NCBI GenBank assembly: GCA_022837485.1
Contig: JALHHH010000013.1
Coordinates: 38,543-79,889 of the forward strand
Direction: 5' to 3'
DNA length: 41,347 bases
Source of the DNA: Bacteroidales bacterium
GTDB taxonomy: Bacteria; Bacteroidota; Bacteroidia; Bacteroidales; Lentimicrobiaceae
A model generated the notes under the pieces. The model saw nothing but the letters and a program-made list of their open reading frames with translations, did not search any database and was not told the DNA's origin. The position numbers and the translations under genes are program-made. This document shows, in pieces, positions 16,246-26,900 of this stretch. The number at the start of each line of letters is the position of its first letter. Within the stretch, counting starts at the first letter, position 1.

Positions 16246-17262
16246 ATGAAGTTTATGAAACGGCAATATGTTCTTCCCTTTTTAATCCTGGTCATCGCTT
16301 TATCGGCCGGACTTGCAGCTCTCAGGCTGACCGGGTCCGGTGAAGAGAAAGACCGTCAGTACCGTGAGGCATTTACTACCAGCAATCAGGCCTTATCGGT
16401 TCCTCTTCCCGACGAACTCACATTTGCGGGGGAAGCAGTGCCGCTCAATCAGTATTTTGTCCGGGAATCCCTCGACAGGGAGCTACTGGTGAATACTTAC
16501 TGGCATTCAAACACCATCCTTATGCTGAAGCGGGCCGCCCGCTTTTTCCCGATGATGGAAGGAGTTCTTCGTGAAAACGGAGTACCCGACGACTTCAAAT
16601 ATCTGGCATTGATTGAAAGCGGGCTAATGAATGTTGTTTCACCCTCGAACGCGGCCGGTTTCTGGCAGTTTCTCGACAAAACCGCCCGGCAGTTTGGCCT
16701 GGAAGTCACCGATCAGGTGGATGAGCGATATCATGCACAAAAAGCGACGGAAGCTGCTTGCCGGTATCTGAAAAGCGCTTACAGTCAGTATGGAAACTGG
16801 ACACTTGCCGCCGCCTCCTACAATGCAGGAATGGGACGCATCACGCGCGAGAAGGAGCGGCAGTCGGCCGGTGATTTTTACAATCTATACCTGAATCAGG
16901 AAACCTCAAGGTACATCTACCGTATCCTGGCGCTTAAACTCATCTATGAAAATCCGACCGCTTACGGCTTTTTCCTGCGTAACCGCGATCTTTACCCGCC
17001 GGTTCCTACCTATACGGTGAGCGTTGACACCAGTATTGCGGATCTGATTAACTTTGCAGCCCGGAACGAGGTGAATTATAAAATTCTTAAAGAATTCAAT
17101 CCCTGGCTCAGAACCGACCAGCTTACCGTCGCAAAGGGAAAGAGTTACAGCATCGAATTGCCGGAAAAAGGTTATACTTCGGTTCAAAAGCTGAACCGCG
17201 GGATAAATGACGGGGATGCAATCTTCAACGACCGCCGGCCCTCCATCCCGAAAGAGAACTAA
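16246..17262 (+). CDS. Membrane-anchored lytic transglycosylase (MltD-like, GH23)
   Basis: I chose the ATG at 16246 (MKFMKRQYVLPF) because it starts a clean N-terminal hydrophobic segment; the open frame extends to 16057 but runs into rfbC. The 338-residue protein has a GH23 SLT domain at about residues 95-230. The catalytic glutamate is Glu124 in YLALIESGL, followed by SNAAGFWQFLDKTARQFGL and the AAASYNAGMGRI motif. A C-terminal LysM-like segment (YTVSVDTSIADLINFAARNEVNYKILKEFNPWL) should bind peptidoglycan. It cleaves glycan strands with 1,6-anhydro product formation. uvrA begins 6 bp downstream. Confidence 0.88.
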   Translation: MKFMKRQYVLPFLILVIALSAGLAALRLTGSGEEKDRQYREAFTTSNQALSVPLPDELTFAGEAVPLNQYFVRESLDRELLVNTYWHSNTILMLKRAARFFPMMEGVLRENGVPDDFKYLALIESGLMNVVSPSNAAGFWQFLDKTARQFGLEVTDQVDERYHAQKATEAACRYLKSAYSQYGNWTLAAASYNAGMGRITREKERQSAGDFYNLYLNQETSRYIYRILALKLIYENPTAYGFFLRNRDLYPPVPTYTVSVDTSIADLINFAARNEVNYKILKEFNPWLRTDQLTVAKGKSYSIELPEKGYTSVQKLNRGINDGDAIFNDRRPSIPKEN

Positions 17263-17268
17263 TACAGC

Positions 17269-20145
17269 ATGTCTATTAAAGAAGTCATTAGCGACATAGC
17301 AGAACCAATATCAGCAGACCAGGCAAACCCGGAGCTGCGCGTTTACGGTGCCAGGGTTCACAACCTTCAGAATATCGACGTTGCAATCCCCCGCAACCGC
17401 CTGGTGGTGATTACGGGACTGAGCGGAAGCGGAAAGTCTTCTCTTGCGTTCGATACCATTTATGCCGAAGGTCAGCGCAGGTATATGGAGACTTTTTCGG
17501 CTTACGCCCGGCACTTTATCGGCAACCTGGAAAGACCCGATGTTGACGAAATCAACGGACTTAGCCCGGTAATTTCAATCGAACAGAAATCAACATCGCG
17601 CAACCCCAGATCCACCGTCGGTACTATAACCGAAATCTATGATTTTCTCAGGCTGTTGTTTGCCAGGGCATCGGAGGCCATATCCCCGGTAACGGGCAAC
17701 CCCCTGGTACGATACACCGGGCAGCAGATCATCGAACTGATACGTGAAGAGTATGCAGGCCGCGACCTGCTCATTCTCGCTCCGCTTATCAGAGGCCGGA
17801 AGGGGCATTACCGCGAGCTGTTCGAGCAACTGCGCAGACAGGGGTTTCTGAAAGCGCGTATTGATGGTGAGCTGCGGGAAATCGGCTTCGGACTGCAGCT
17901 CGACCGGTACAAATCACACGACATCGAACTGGTGGTTGACCGTATCAACCTGAAAGGAAATTCAGCCGAACGCCTCCCTGCATCGGTACAAACCGCGCTG
18001 CGTCATGGCAAGGGAAGCATGTATGTGGTTGAAATGGCGGGTTCATCCGGAAGATACTTCAGCCGCAACCTTATGGATCCCGCAACCGGACTTTCATTCG
18101 ACGAACCCGAACCCAATTCATTTTCATTCAACTCCCCCTATGGGGCATGTCCGCATTGCAACGGACTGGGCACTATTACCGAAATTGACCTGGGCAAGAT
18201 TATACCCGATGCAAAGAAGAGCATTAAAAAAGGAGGAATTGCGCCGCTGGGCGAAGCAAAGGGAACCTGGATATTCAGACAGATAGAAGCATTGGGTGAA
18301 AAATACGGGTTTACCCTCGACACTCCCATCGAAGAAATTCCCGAAATAGCCGTTAACGCAATCCTTTACGGAACCGATGAAGTTTTGAAGGTAAAGAACG
18401 AATACCTTGGCGTAACATCATCCTATTCTCTTAATTTTGAAGGACTTGTAAACTATATTACCAACCAGTCGGTGGAGAATAATGCTGCCGGTATTCGCAA
18501 ATGGGCCGGTAGCTTCATGAATCTGAAGCCCTGTCCGGAATGCAACGGCAGTCGTTTGAAAAAGGATTCGCTGAATTTTAAAATCGGCGGCAGTACCATT
18601 GCAGAGCTTTCCGTTATGGAGCTTGCGATGCTCGACGATTGGTTCACCCGTGAGGATCTCTTTACCGACCTCAGAAAAAAGACAATCGCCCACGAGATCA
18701 TACGGGAGATACGGACACGCATTCGTTTTTTGCTGGATGTGGGGCTGGATTATCTTACGCTTCACCGCACGGCAGGCAGTCTCTCGGGTGGCGAGGCTCA
18801 GCGCATACGACTTGCAACGCAGATCGGTTCCCAGCTGGTCGGTGTGCTCTACATTCTCGACGAGCCGAGCATAGGGCTGCACCAGCGCGACAACCAGCGT
18901 TTGATAAAAGCACTTCAGGATCTGCGCGACATCGGCAATTCCGTAATTGTTGTGGAGCATGACAAGGACATGATACTGTCGTCGGATTTTATCGTAGATA
19001 TAGGTCCGGGGGCTGGCCGGCATGGCGGTAAGATCGTCGCAACGGGCACTCCGGAAGAGATGCTCCAATGCAATTCAATAACCTGTTGTTACCTGAACGG
19101 AAGAAAAAAGATAGCTGTTCCCGGAATTCGCAGAAAGAGCAACGGGAAACAGATTTCGATCCTGGGAGCTTCGGGCAACAACCTGAAGAGTGTTGACCTG
19201 CACCTGCCGCTGGGACTTTTTGTTTGTGTTACCGGGGTATCGGGAAGCGGAAAATCGACCCTTATAAATGAAACCCTTTATCCGGTGCTGAGTCAGCACT
19301 TTTACAAGTCAGACAAGAATCCGCTCGAATACAAAAAGATTCTCGGCCTGGAGCATCTCGACAAGGTCATTGAAATCGATCAGTCGCCCATAGGCCGGAC
19401 GCCCAGATCAAATCCCGCAACCTATACCGGAGTTTTTGATGAAATACGAAAACTGTTTGCCTCATTGCCTGAGTCAAAAATCAGGGGTTATCAGGCAGGG
19501 CGGTTTTCGTTCAACGTAAAGGGCGGACGCTGCGAAACCTGTAAAGGTGCCGGGCTGCGGCTCATTGAAATGAATTTCCTGCCGGATGTTCAGGTTCCCT
19601 GTGAAACCTGCAGTGGAAAACGTTACAACCGTGAGACCCTGGAAGTACGATACAAAGGCAAATCCATCAACGATGTGCTGAACCTCACCATCAACCAGGC
19701 CGTTGATTTTTTTGAAAACATACCCCATATCCTGCAAAAGATCCGGACACTTAAAGAGGTGGGCCTGGGATACATAACCCTGGGACAGCAGTCTACTACC
19801 CTTTCAGGCGGCGAGGCACAGCGGGTAAAACTAGCCACGGAACTCTCGAAAAAAGACACGGGAAAAACCATTTATATACTCGACGAACCCACTACCGGAC
19901 TCCATTTTGAGGACGTAAATGTACTGCTTGGGGTTTTAAACAGACTGGTCGACCGTGGCAATACTGTTTTGGTGATTGAACACAACATGGAAGTAATAAA
20001 AGTTGCCGACCACATCATAGACCTTGGGCCAGAAGGCGGAAAAAAAGGAGGATATATTGTCGCCTCCGGCACACCTGAAGAAATCATGCATAACGAAAAC
20101 AGTATTACCGGCAGGTATTTGAAAGACGAATTGTATAGGTCTTAA
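17269..20145 (+). CDS. uvrA: Excinuclease ABC subunit A
   Basis: This 958-residue ATPase of nucleotide excision repair recognises damaged DNA together with UvrB. It has the duplicated ABC architecture. The first Walker A is GLSGSGKSS (residues 50-58) and the second is GVSGSGKST near residue 655. Two signature motifs are SLSGGEAQRIRLATQIGS and TLSGGEAQRVKLATELSK, with Walker B segments LYILDEPSIGLH and IYILDEPTTGLH. Zinc-binding cysteines are in ACPHCNGLG/PCPECNGSR and CETCKGAG/CETCSGKR. Length is slightly above E. coli UvrA (940). It overlaps no other gene and follows the lytic transglycosylase by 6 bp, so the two may be co-transcribed. Confidence 0.97.
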   Translation: MSIKEVISDIAEPISADQANPELRVYGARVHNLQNIDVAIPRNRLVVITGLSGSGKSSLAFDTIYAEGQRRYMETFSAYARHFIGNLERPDVDEINGLSPVISIEQKSTSRNPRSTVGTITEIYDFLRLLFARASEAISPVTGNPLVRYTGQQIIELIREEYAGRDLLILAPLIRGRKGHYRELFEQLRRQGFLKARIDGELREIGFGLQLDRYKSHDIELVVDRINLKGNSAERLPASVQTALRHGKGSMYVVEMAGSSGRYFSRNLMDPATGLSFDEPEPNSFSFNSPYGACPHCNGLGTITEIDLGKIIPDAKKSIKKGGIAPLGEAKGTWIFRQIEALGEKYGFTLDTPIEEIPEIAVNAILYGTDEVLKVKNEYLGVTSSYSLNFEGLVNYITNQSVENNAAGIRKWAGSFMNLKPCPECNGSRLKKDSLNFKIGGSTIAELSVMELAMLDDWFTREDLFTDLRKKTIAHEIIREIRTRIRFLLDVGLDYLTLHRTAGSLSGGEAQRIRLATQIGSQLVGVLYILDEPSIGLHQRDNQRLIKALQDLRDIGNSVIVVEHDKDMILSSDFIVDIGPGAGRHGGKIVATGTPEEMLQCNSITCCYLNGRKKIAVPGIRRKSNGKQISILGASGNNLKSVDLHLPLGLFVCVTGVSGSGKSTLINETLYPVLSQHFYKSDKNPLEYKKILGLEHLDKVIEIDQSPIGRTPRSNPATYTGVFDEIRKLFASLPESKIRGYQAGRFSFNVKGGRCETCKGAGLRLIEMNFLPDVQVPCETCSGKRYNRETLEVRYKGKSINDVLNLTINQAVDFFENIPHILQKIRTLKEVGLGYITLGQQSTTLSGGEAQRVKLATELSKKDTGKTIYILDEPTTGLHFEDVNVLLGVLNRLVDRGNTVLVIEHNMEVIKVADHIIDLGPEGGKKGGYIVASGTPEEIMHNENSITGRYLKDELYRS

Positions 20146-20174
20146 AAAGCCATATAAAACAAACTTTGATTTAT

Positions 20175-20206
20175 TTTGATATTCTACAGGGATAGCATTA
20201 TATTTA
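20175..20206 (+). promoter_or_regulatory. Promoter of the LOG-family gene
   Basis: TTTG at 20175-20178 and TATATTTA at 20199-20206 are spaced by 20 bp. This is a near-consensus Bacteroidota promoter with A in place of the last G. The ATG follows at 20258. Confidence 0.45.
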
Positions 20207-20257
20207 CACCCTTGAAAAAAATCAATTTTTGATTGATAAATCACACTGAACTGTACT

Positions 20258-20977
20258 ATGTATTCGGAAAGTTTTGATGAAGAGGAAAAAATCAGGGAAG
20301 CGATAACTCCAAAGAGCTGGAACGAGATCATGACCAGCGACTCCTGGGCTGTTTTTAAAATAATGGCTGAGCTGGTGGATGGGTTCGAGAAAATGGCACG
20401 TATAGGTCCGTGTGTTACAATATTCGGATCCGCACGAACCAAAAGCAATCATAAATACTATAAACTTGCGGAAGAAGTTGCCTATCTTCTGACAAAAAAA
20501 GGATTTGGAATAATCTCGGGAGGCGGTCCGGGTATCATGGAAGCTGCCAACAAAGGGGCTCATTTTGGTGGTGGAAAATCGGTAGGTTTAAATATTGATC
20601 TTCCGTTTGAGCAGAGCGCCAATCCGTTTATCGACCCCGACAAACTCATAACTTTCGACTACTTCTTTGTAAGAAAGGTGATGTTCATGAAATATTCCCA
20701 GGGCTACATTGTGCTCCCCGGTGGCTTCGGCACTCTCGATGAACTTTTTGAGGCAATTACCCTGATCCAAACGCATAAAACCGTAAGATTCCCCATTATT
20801 CTGGTGTCAACCGAATACTGGAAGGGCCTGATCGACTGGATTCAACACCGCATGCTGGCGGAACTGAACATCAGTCCGGCAGATCTTAATATCTTTACAA
20901 TGGTTGATACAGCCGAGGAAGCTACCGCCATAATCGAGGAATATTACAATAAGTACGCACTCAAACCTAACTTCTGA
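20258..20977 (+). CDS. LOG-family protein (TIGR00730-like nucleoside 5'-monophosphate phosphoribohydrolase)
   Basis: This 239-residue Rossmann-like protein carries the two family hallmarks: SGGGPGIMEAANKGA and the phosphate-binding LPGGFGTLDELFEAITLIQT (PGGxGTxxE). Members were long annotated as lysine decarboxylases, but characterised ones hydrolyse cytokinin riboside 5'-monophosphates or related nucleotides to the base and ribose 5-phosphate. Other recognisable parts are ITIFGSAR-like GPCVTIFGSART, and YFFVRKVMFMKYS. The N-terminal ~45 residues extend beyond the shortest homologues, as is common in Bacteroidota. The natural substrate is not known. It stands alone behind its own promoter. 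Confidence 0.88.
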   Translation: MYSESFDEEEKIREAITPKSWNEIMTSDSWAVFKIMAELVDGFEKMARIGPCVTIFGSARTKSNHKYYKLAEEVAYLLTKKGFGIISGGGPGIMEAANKGAHFGGGKSVGLNIDLPFEQSANPFIDPDKLITFDYFFVRKVMFMKYSQGYIVLPGGFGTLDELFEAITLIQTHKTVRFPIILVSTEYWKGLIDWIQHRMLAELNISPADLNIFTMVDTAEEATAIIEEYYNKYALKPNF

Positions 20978-21005
20978 GACTTGCCGGGAATCAGGTCTCT
21001 TTTTT
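20976..21005 (+). terminator. Weak hairpin with T-run after the LOG-family gene
   Basis: GAGAC and GTCTC form a 5-bp stem around a 14-nt loop, followed by six Ts. The stem overlaps the stop codon. The short stem keeps confidence low. Confidence 0.35.
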
Positions 21006-21035
21006 CGCATCATACAAACTTTAAACCCTTACGAC

Positions 21036-21500
21036 ATGACATCTTTAAAGTTAATCCAGCTTAACTTCGAAACCGGAGGATACAATCTTCTGGCCAGGGT
21101 TATCATTAACGGCAAACCTGCACTGATGATGGTCGATACCGGAGCGCCCAAAACCGTTCTCGATACCGACCATATGCAGAAATTTGTCAAACAAACCGAA
21201 CTTAAACGCAACCCCAGGAAAAATCTGGCACCCGGTGCTACCAGTATATACAGCTACATCGCAAACATTGAAAGCATGGAAATCGGATCGGTGGTCATTA
21301 AGGATTACACCATCGCTGCCGTTGACCTCAGTCAGTTGAACCGCACCTTCCGGGGAATGGGAAATCCTCAGGTTGACGGATTGCTGGGCTGCGACCTGCT
21401 TCGTCATTGCAGGGCAACCCTGAACTTTGAAACAAGGGAACTGATTATCGACAATCTTGAAGAGCCCGTCGATCCCCCTAAAAACGCTGTTATCGAATAA
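21036..21500 (+). CDS. Retropepsin-like aspartic protease (clan AA)
   Basis: This 154-residue single-domain protein has the retropepsin fold. The active-site motif is MMVDTGAPKTVLD, with catalytic Asp34 in D-T-G. The flap region and then the second hallmark VDGLLGCDLLRHCRATLNFETRELII follow, which is the usual hydrophobic-hydrophobic-G motif and final strands. One DTG per chain means it must dimerise to form an active site. No signal peptide is present, so it should be cytoplasmic, unlike many bacterial clan AA proteins. Its 3' end overlaps the convergent FG-GAP gene by 11 bp. Substrate unknown. Confidence 0.85.
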   Translation: MTSLKLIQLNFETGGYNLLARVIINGKPALMMVDTGAPKTVLDTDHMQKFVKQTELKRNPRKNLAPGATSIYSYIANIESMEIGSVVIKDYTIAAVDLSQLNRTFRGMGNPQVDGLLGCDLLRHCRATLNFETRELIIDNLEEPVDPPKNAVIE

Positions 21501-23742
21501 CGGAAAACTTTTGCCTGGATGCCTCCCACTGCCTTTCCAGGCTGCAGACTGATATTATATAAATTCCTGCCGGAAGATCTTCCACTCCGACTGTTACGGA
21601 AGCGGTACCTACGGCAGGAATTTCTTTTATCATCCTGCCGTTCAGGTCAAAAATCCTAGCTGTATGTCTTCCCTGCCGGGAGAATAAAACGGTAAGCGTT
21701 TCGGATGCAGGATTTGGAAATATCCGAAAGGTGTCATCCGTATCGGGCTCTGCAACAATCCCTTCCGGACCCGGCGCAGTGCCTCTGAACAGGGTAATAC
21801 CACCTGAATAATTCCCCACAGCAAGATCGGGATAACCGTCGTTGTTAAGGTCAGTAACAGCCGGTGATGTACGAATGCCTTCACTGATATACATAAAATG
21901 CCTGGCCAGAAGAGTAAACTGAGATCCGGGTTCAGCCGAAACACCACCATAAAGCGACATCAGCCCCGACTCCGAACCCACAAGCAACAGGGGTGTACCA
22001 TCCGGTGCACGAATAAATGAAGGCACAGCATAACCGGTATACGAAACCATTGGGTCGGTAACGTTAACCCCACCCCAGAAATCGCTGACTAGCTGGAAGA
22101 CAGGATTATGAACAGAACCTGTATTCCGGTATAACCATAGTTTTCCTGCAGCATTTCCTAATACAAGATCGTTTAAACCATCGGCATCCACATCAAAAAA
22201 CACAGGCGTACTGTAAGCCCCGGCATCGATACCAAAAGCATTCTGTCCAGGGGCTGCATAAACGGGCAAATTTCCCTCTCCTGCCAGATTGATAAACAGC
22301 CTCAGAGTTCCGTCGTCGCTGCCTAAAACCATATCTGTATCTCCATCCCCGTCCAGATCCATGAATGCAGGATATGCACCCTGTATCTGCAGCGCCGATA
22401 CAAGCGCAAAATCATCATCGTATAGCTCAAAGGAGGGTTGCAGGGCCGTCCCCCTGTTGAGAAACAAGGCCAGGCGGCTGTAGTAATAACACTTCAGCTG
22501 CCCGTAATCGTTCACAATACACGTATCGTACAAGCCGTAGTTTCCTGCAACCATATCGACAAGGCCATCGCCATCAACATCGGCAAATACCGGATGGGCG
22601 CCCAGTCCCAGATCTACCATGGTATGCTGAAGAAAGTCCCGGCGCTCAAGCACAAATTCAGGGGTACTGGTGGCCGACGCATCGCGGTAGAGCCAAACGC
22701 TTTCACTTCCTTCAGACTTAACAAGGCTGGGGTCGAAAGGCGATACCAGTAACTCATTCCGGCCTGAATTATCAATATCCGAAACCCATGCCAGGGGAAA
22801 CGACCACATCAGAGCCGGATCCTCAGCAGGATAAGCCGGCAACTGGGCAGTCATTACGGCATTTACATTATCGCTGCCTCCGTTGATCAGAGCCGAAAAG
22901 TCGGGATAATCCACATCTCCGAGCAGCAGATCGAGCAGCTGGTCTCCATTGATATCGAGCAGACAAAAGGTGGAGCCGGTATGTTTCGGGGTATCGTTGA
23001 GTGCGCCTGTCACGGTTCTACCGGAACAGGTATCAAGATAAATTATGTTTGACTCCGGGTTTTCCGCAAAACGACCCCAGCAGTTGGAAACTTTTTCGAA
23101 AATCAGCGAATCGGGAGATCCAAAAGTCTCGACCGACATATTCCGGTGAAATTCAACGAATGAGCCAAGTCCCCAAAACGTAAGAATATCCATATCGCCG
23201 TCTCCGTCGAGGTCAGCAATTGCCGGGTAATCTACGTAGGTCACCAGAAGATTTGTATAGATGCTTCCCTGGAGAGAGGTGATGTAGGGATGGGTTATCT
23301 GCCGGAAATCGGGAACATCGTCGCCATCGTTGCGATACACCATAATACCCCCGGGAGTATAGGTAAAAAGATCGGTCTTACCGTCTCCGTTATAGTCGAG
23401 CAGCTGAAACCAATGACTTAAAGGCGGGAAAAAGCGCCTGAAAAAGGGAGAATATACGTAATGCCATTCGCTTCCGCTGCGTTCAAACAGAAAAGGCATC
23501 AGCCGGTTGCCATGCCTGTCGAACACTATCAGATCCATGAGGCCGTCGCCGTTAAGGTCGATCCTTCCGAACTGAGCGTTATTTATTCCTCCGGCCCAGG
23601 GATTAAGAACAGTAAGCCCGTTCATTTTAAGTGGAATATTGTCCCACATCACAAAACCAAACGATTCCTGGGCCCGGATGCTGCTTCTGTCAGCCAGAAA
23701 AAATATCAGAAAAGAGAGAAGAAATGCTTTGGATAATCGCAT
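21490..23742 (-). CDS. FG-GAP/VCBS repeat protein with T9SS C-terminal sorting domain
   Basis: This is a 750-residue secreted protein. Residues 1-24 are a Sec signal (ending IRAQ). The body has at least nine calcium-binding FG-GAP/VCBS loops of the D-x-D/N-x-D-G-x-x-D type (for example DLNGDGLMDLIV, DYNGDGKTDLFT, DLDGDGDMDILT, DVDGDGLVDMVA, DLDGDGDTDMVL, DLNNDGYPDLAV), predicting an integrin-alpha-like beta propeller. The last ~75 residues form a type-A T9SS sorting domain: FRIFPNPASETLTV, then ARIFDLNGRMIKE, DLPAGIYIISV and the terminal KFSVIR. It should be exported through Sec, then through T9SS, and attached or released at the surface. The function is probably binding. Its 3' end overlaps the retropepsin gene by 11 bp. 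Confidence 0.9.
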   Translation of the reverse strand: MRLSKAFLLSFLIFFLADRSSIRAQESFGFVMWDNIPLKMNGLTVLNPWAGGINNAQFGRIDLNGDGLMDLIVFDRHGNRLMPFLFERSGSEWHYVYSPFFRRFFPPLSHWFQLLDYNGDGKTDLFTYTPGGIMVYRNDGDDVPDFRQITHPYITSLQGSIYTNLLVTYVDYPAIADLDGDGDMDILTFWGLGSFVEFHRNMSVETFGSPDSLIFEKVSNCWGRFAENPESNIIYLDTCSGRTVTGALNDTPKHTGSTFCLLDINGDQLLDLLLGDVDYPDFSALINGGSDNVNAVMTAQLPAYPAEDPALMWSFPLAWVSDIDNSGRNELLVSPFDPSLVKSEGSESVWLYRDASATSTPEFVLERRDFLQHTMVDLGLGAHPVFADVDGDGLVDMVAGNYGLYDTCIVNDYGQLKCYYYSRLALFLNRGTALQPSFELYDDDFALVSALQIQGAYPAFMDLDGDGDTDMVLGSDDGTLRLFINLAGEGNLPVYAAPGQNAFGIDAGAYSTPVFFDVDADGLNDLVLGNAAGKLWLYRNTGSVHNPVFQLVSDFWGGVNVTDPMVSYTGYAVPSFIRAPDGTPLLLVGSESGLMSLYGGVSAEPGSQFTLLARHFMYISEGIRTSPAVTDLNNDGYPDLAVGNYSGGITLFRGTAPGPEGIVAEPDTDDTFRIFPNPASETLTVLFSRQGRHTARIFDLNGRMIKEIPAVGTASVTVGVEDLPAGIYIISVCSLERQWEASRQKFSVIR

Positions 23743-23925
23743 GGCCGATTGGTTTCAGTCAAATAATTTCGTAAAATTAGAGAAAAAGTGCACAATAGAC
23801 GTCAATACCAAAGCTAAATGACGGGAAAAGCGTGACTATGCAGACAGTATACATATATTAGTCTCGTATATATACACCGTACAGCGTGCATTTGCCGGTG
23901 GTAAAAAAATCATTGAAAATGGCGG

Positions 23926-23956
23926 TTGTTAAATTTCAATAGAAGTTCTATATTTG
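23926..23956 (+). promoter_or_regulatory. Promoter of secDF
   Basis: TTG at 23926-23928 and TATATTTG at 23949-23956 are separated by 20 bp, close to the Bacteroidota consensus. The start codon is at 23998. The rest of the 255-bp divergent gap holds no other recognised element. Confidence 0.6.
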
Positions 23957-23997
23957 CAGGCTCAAAAAATTAGTCTAATTCAATTAAATAACTCACC

Positions 23998-26900
23998 ATG
24001 CAGAATAAAGGTGCTATTAAATTTTTCGCAATTGCGCTGGCAATTGTGAGCCTTTTTCAGCTGTCGTTCACCTTTTTTACCAAATCGGTAGAGAAAAAAG
24101 CCCGGGAATACTCCAGGAATGAGGTTGCGATTAGTCTGGCAAAAGATCTGGCCAAAGGAAACACGGTGCTGGAGCAAGCCAAGCTTGATTCTATCAGCAA
24201 GACGAGGGAGCATTATTACCTCGACTCTATGTCGAATCAGCCGGTGTTCAACATCCTGGTCCGCAAGTACACCTATCAGGAGTGTAAGGAGCGTGAGCTC
24301 AACCTGGGCCTCGACCTCAAGGGAGGAATGAACGTTACGCTGGAAGTATCGGTTGTTGACATCGTCAGGGCATTATCCGGCAATAGCACCAATCCTGTGT
24401 TCACGCAGGCCATCGATATGGCGGTGGCCAAGCAGAGAAGCAGTCAGAGCGATTTCGTTACCCTCTTCGGGGAATCGTTTCGTGAAGTTGATCCGAATGC
24501 CAGCCTTGCAGCAATTTTTAACACGGTAGAACTGAAGGACAGAATTTCATACAACTCAACCAACGAAGATGTACTGAAAGTTATCCGGGAAGAGACAAAA
24601 GGCGCCATCGACCGCACCTACAATATTCTTCGTACCCGTATCGACCGTTTCGGCGTTGCCCAGCCCAACATTCAGCAGTTACAGACTGCCGGACGTATTT
24701 TGGTTGAACTCCCCGGTATCAAAGAACCGGAGCGTGTACGAAAGCTTCTGCAGGGAACGGCTCAGCTCGAATTCTGGGAAACCTATGAATTTGCCGAGCT
24801 TGTACCTTATTTTGAAGATGCAAACAGAAGGCTTGCTTCCACCAGCCAGGTAACCGATACCGCTGTAGCCGACACCACCGCTCTGGCGATGGAAGCTTCA
24901 GAAGCCGTGACGGAAGAAACTGCAGCTGAAGAAGGAGATACCACTGCTTCCAGTCTCCTCGATAAAATCGGCGACACAACTGCTGCCGCCCAGGAAAAAG
25001 AATCGTTTGAGCGCTATGCAAAAGAGAATCCATTATTCGCATACCTCAGTCCGGCCATTTTCCCGAATCAGCAGGGACAATACTTCCCCGGTCAGGGTGC
25101 AACCGTCGGTTTTGCATCCATCAAAGATACCGCACGCATAAATCGCATGCTGAAAGATACCCGCCAGGTATTCCCCAGGGATCTGAAACTCGCATGGACG
25201 GTAAAACCTGAAAAAGATCGTCCTGAAATTCTGGAACTCATCGGACTCAGAATTACCAGCCGCGACGGAAAAGCACCACTCGGGGGAGATGCAGTAGTGG
25301 ATGCACGTCAGGATTACGACCCCAACGGAAGGGTTGAAATTTCCATGCTTATGAACCCCGAAGGTGCCAAAACATGGAAAAGACTTACCGGCGACAACAT
25401 CGGCAAACAAATCGCCATCGTACTTGACGAATATGTGTATTCGGCTCCAAGGGTCAACGATGAAATTCCCAACGGCCGTTCGTCCATTACCGGTAACTTC
25501 TCGGTTGAAGAAGCACTTGACCTTGCAAACATTCTGAAGGCCGGTAAACTTCCGGCACCTGCACGCATCGTTCAGGAAGAAGTAGTAGGACCTTCACTCG
25601 GACGTGAATCGGTTACGGCAGGACTATCATCCTTTGTAATCGCCTTTGTATTGGTACTTATATACATGGTACTTTATTATAACCGGGCAGGATGGGTTGC
25701 CGACCTTGCGCTGGTTACCAATATCTTCTTCATCTTTGGCGTACTGACTTCACTCGGGGCAGTTCTTACCCTTCCCGGTATCGCCGGTATTGTACTTACT
25801 CTCGGTATGGCCGTCGACGCTAACGTTATCATCTACGAACGTATCCGTGAAGAACTTCGCGCCGGTAAAGGACTCCGTCTTGCAATCACCGACGGTTACA
25901 GCAATGCATACTCCGCCATCATCGACGGTAACGTAACCACACTTCTCACCGGTATCGTGCTGTATGTATTCGGATCGGGACCCGTTCAGGGATTTGCAAC
26001 CACGCTTATCATTGGTATCATCACTTCACTCTTCACTGCCATCTTCATCTCACGCATGATTTTTGAAGCCCAGCTGAAGAGAAACAGAAACATCCCGTTC
26101 GACAATGCCTATACCCGGGCAGCTTTCACCAACATCAATATCGATTTCATCAGTCTTCGCAAGAAGATGTATATCATTTCCGGAATTATCATCCTGATTG
26201 GTATTGTATCGCTTGCTACAAAGGGGCTGAATTTTGGCGTCGATTTCTCAGGGGGGCGTACCTATGTGGTCCGTTTCGACAAGGAAGTCAACACCAACGA
26301 TGTAAGAAGCCTGCTCGCAGAAGAGATGGGCGAGGCTCCGGAAGTTAAAACTTTCGGTTCCAACAATCAGGTGAAGATTACCACAAAATACATGATCGAA
26401 GAGGATTCACAGGTTGCAGATTCACTCGTTGAAGCCAAGATCTACAACGGTGTGAAATCGCTGTACCAAAATCCCATGACGCTTCAGGATTTTACGAAAG
26501 ACGATGATGCAAAAGTACTGGGAAGGCTCAGCTCACAGAAAGTCGGACCAACCATTGCCGACGACATCAAGCAGGGAGCCGTTCTGGCTGTATTCTTCGC
26601 ACTTTTAATTATCTTCATCTACATCGCGATACGGTTCAAGAAGTGGCAGTATGGTCTTGGAGGTCTTATATCTCTGGCGCACGATACCCTGATCACGATC
26701 TCCTTTTATTCGATCTTCTCGGGAATCCTGCCGTTCAACCTGGAAGTGGATCAGGCATTCATTGCAGCGCTTTTGACCATCATCGGATACTCCATCAACG
26801 ATACCGTTATCATCTTCGACCGTATCAGGGAGTACATCGGGCTCTATCCGAAGCGCGCGCTGAACGACAATATGAATCATGCCATGAACAGTACTTTGGG

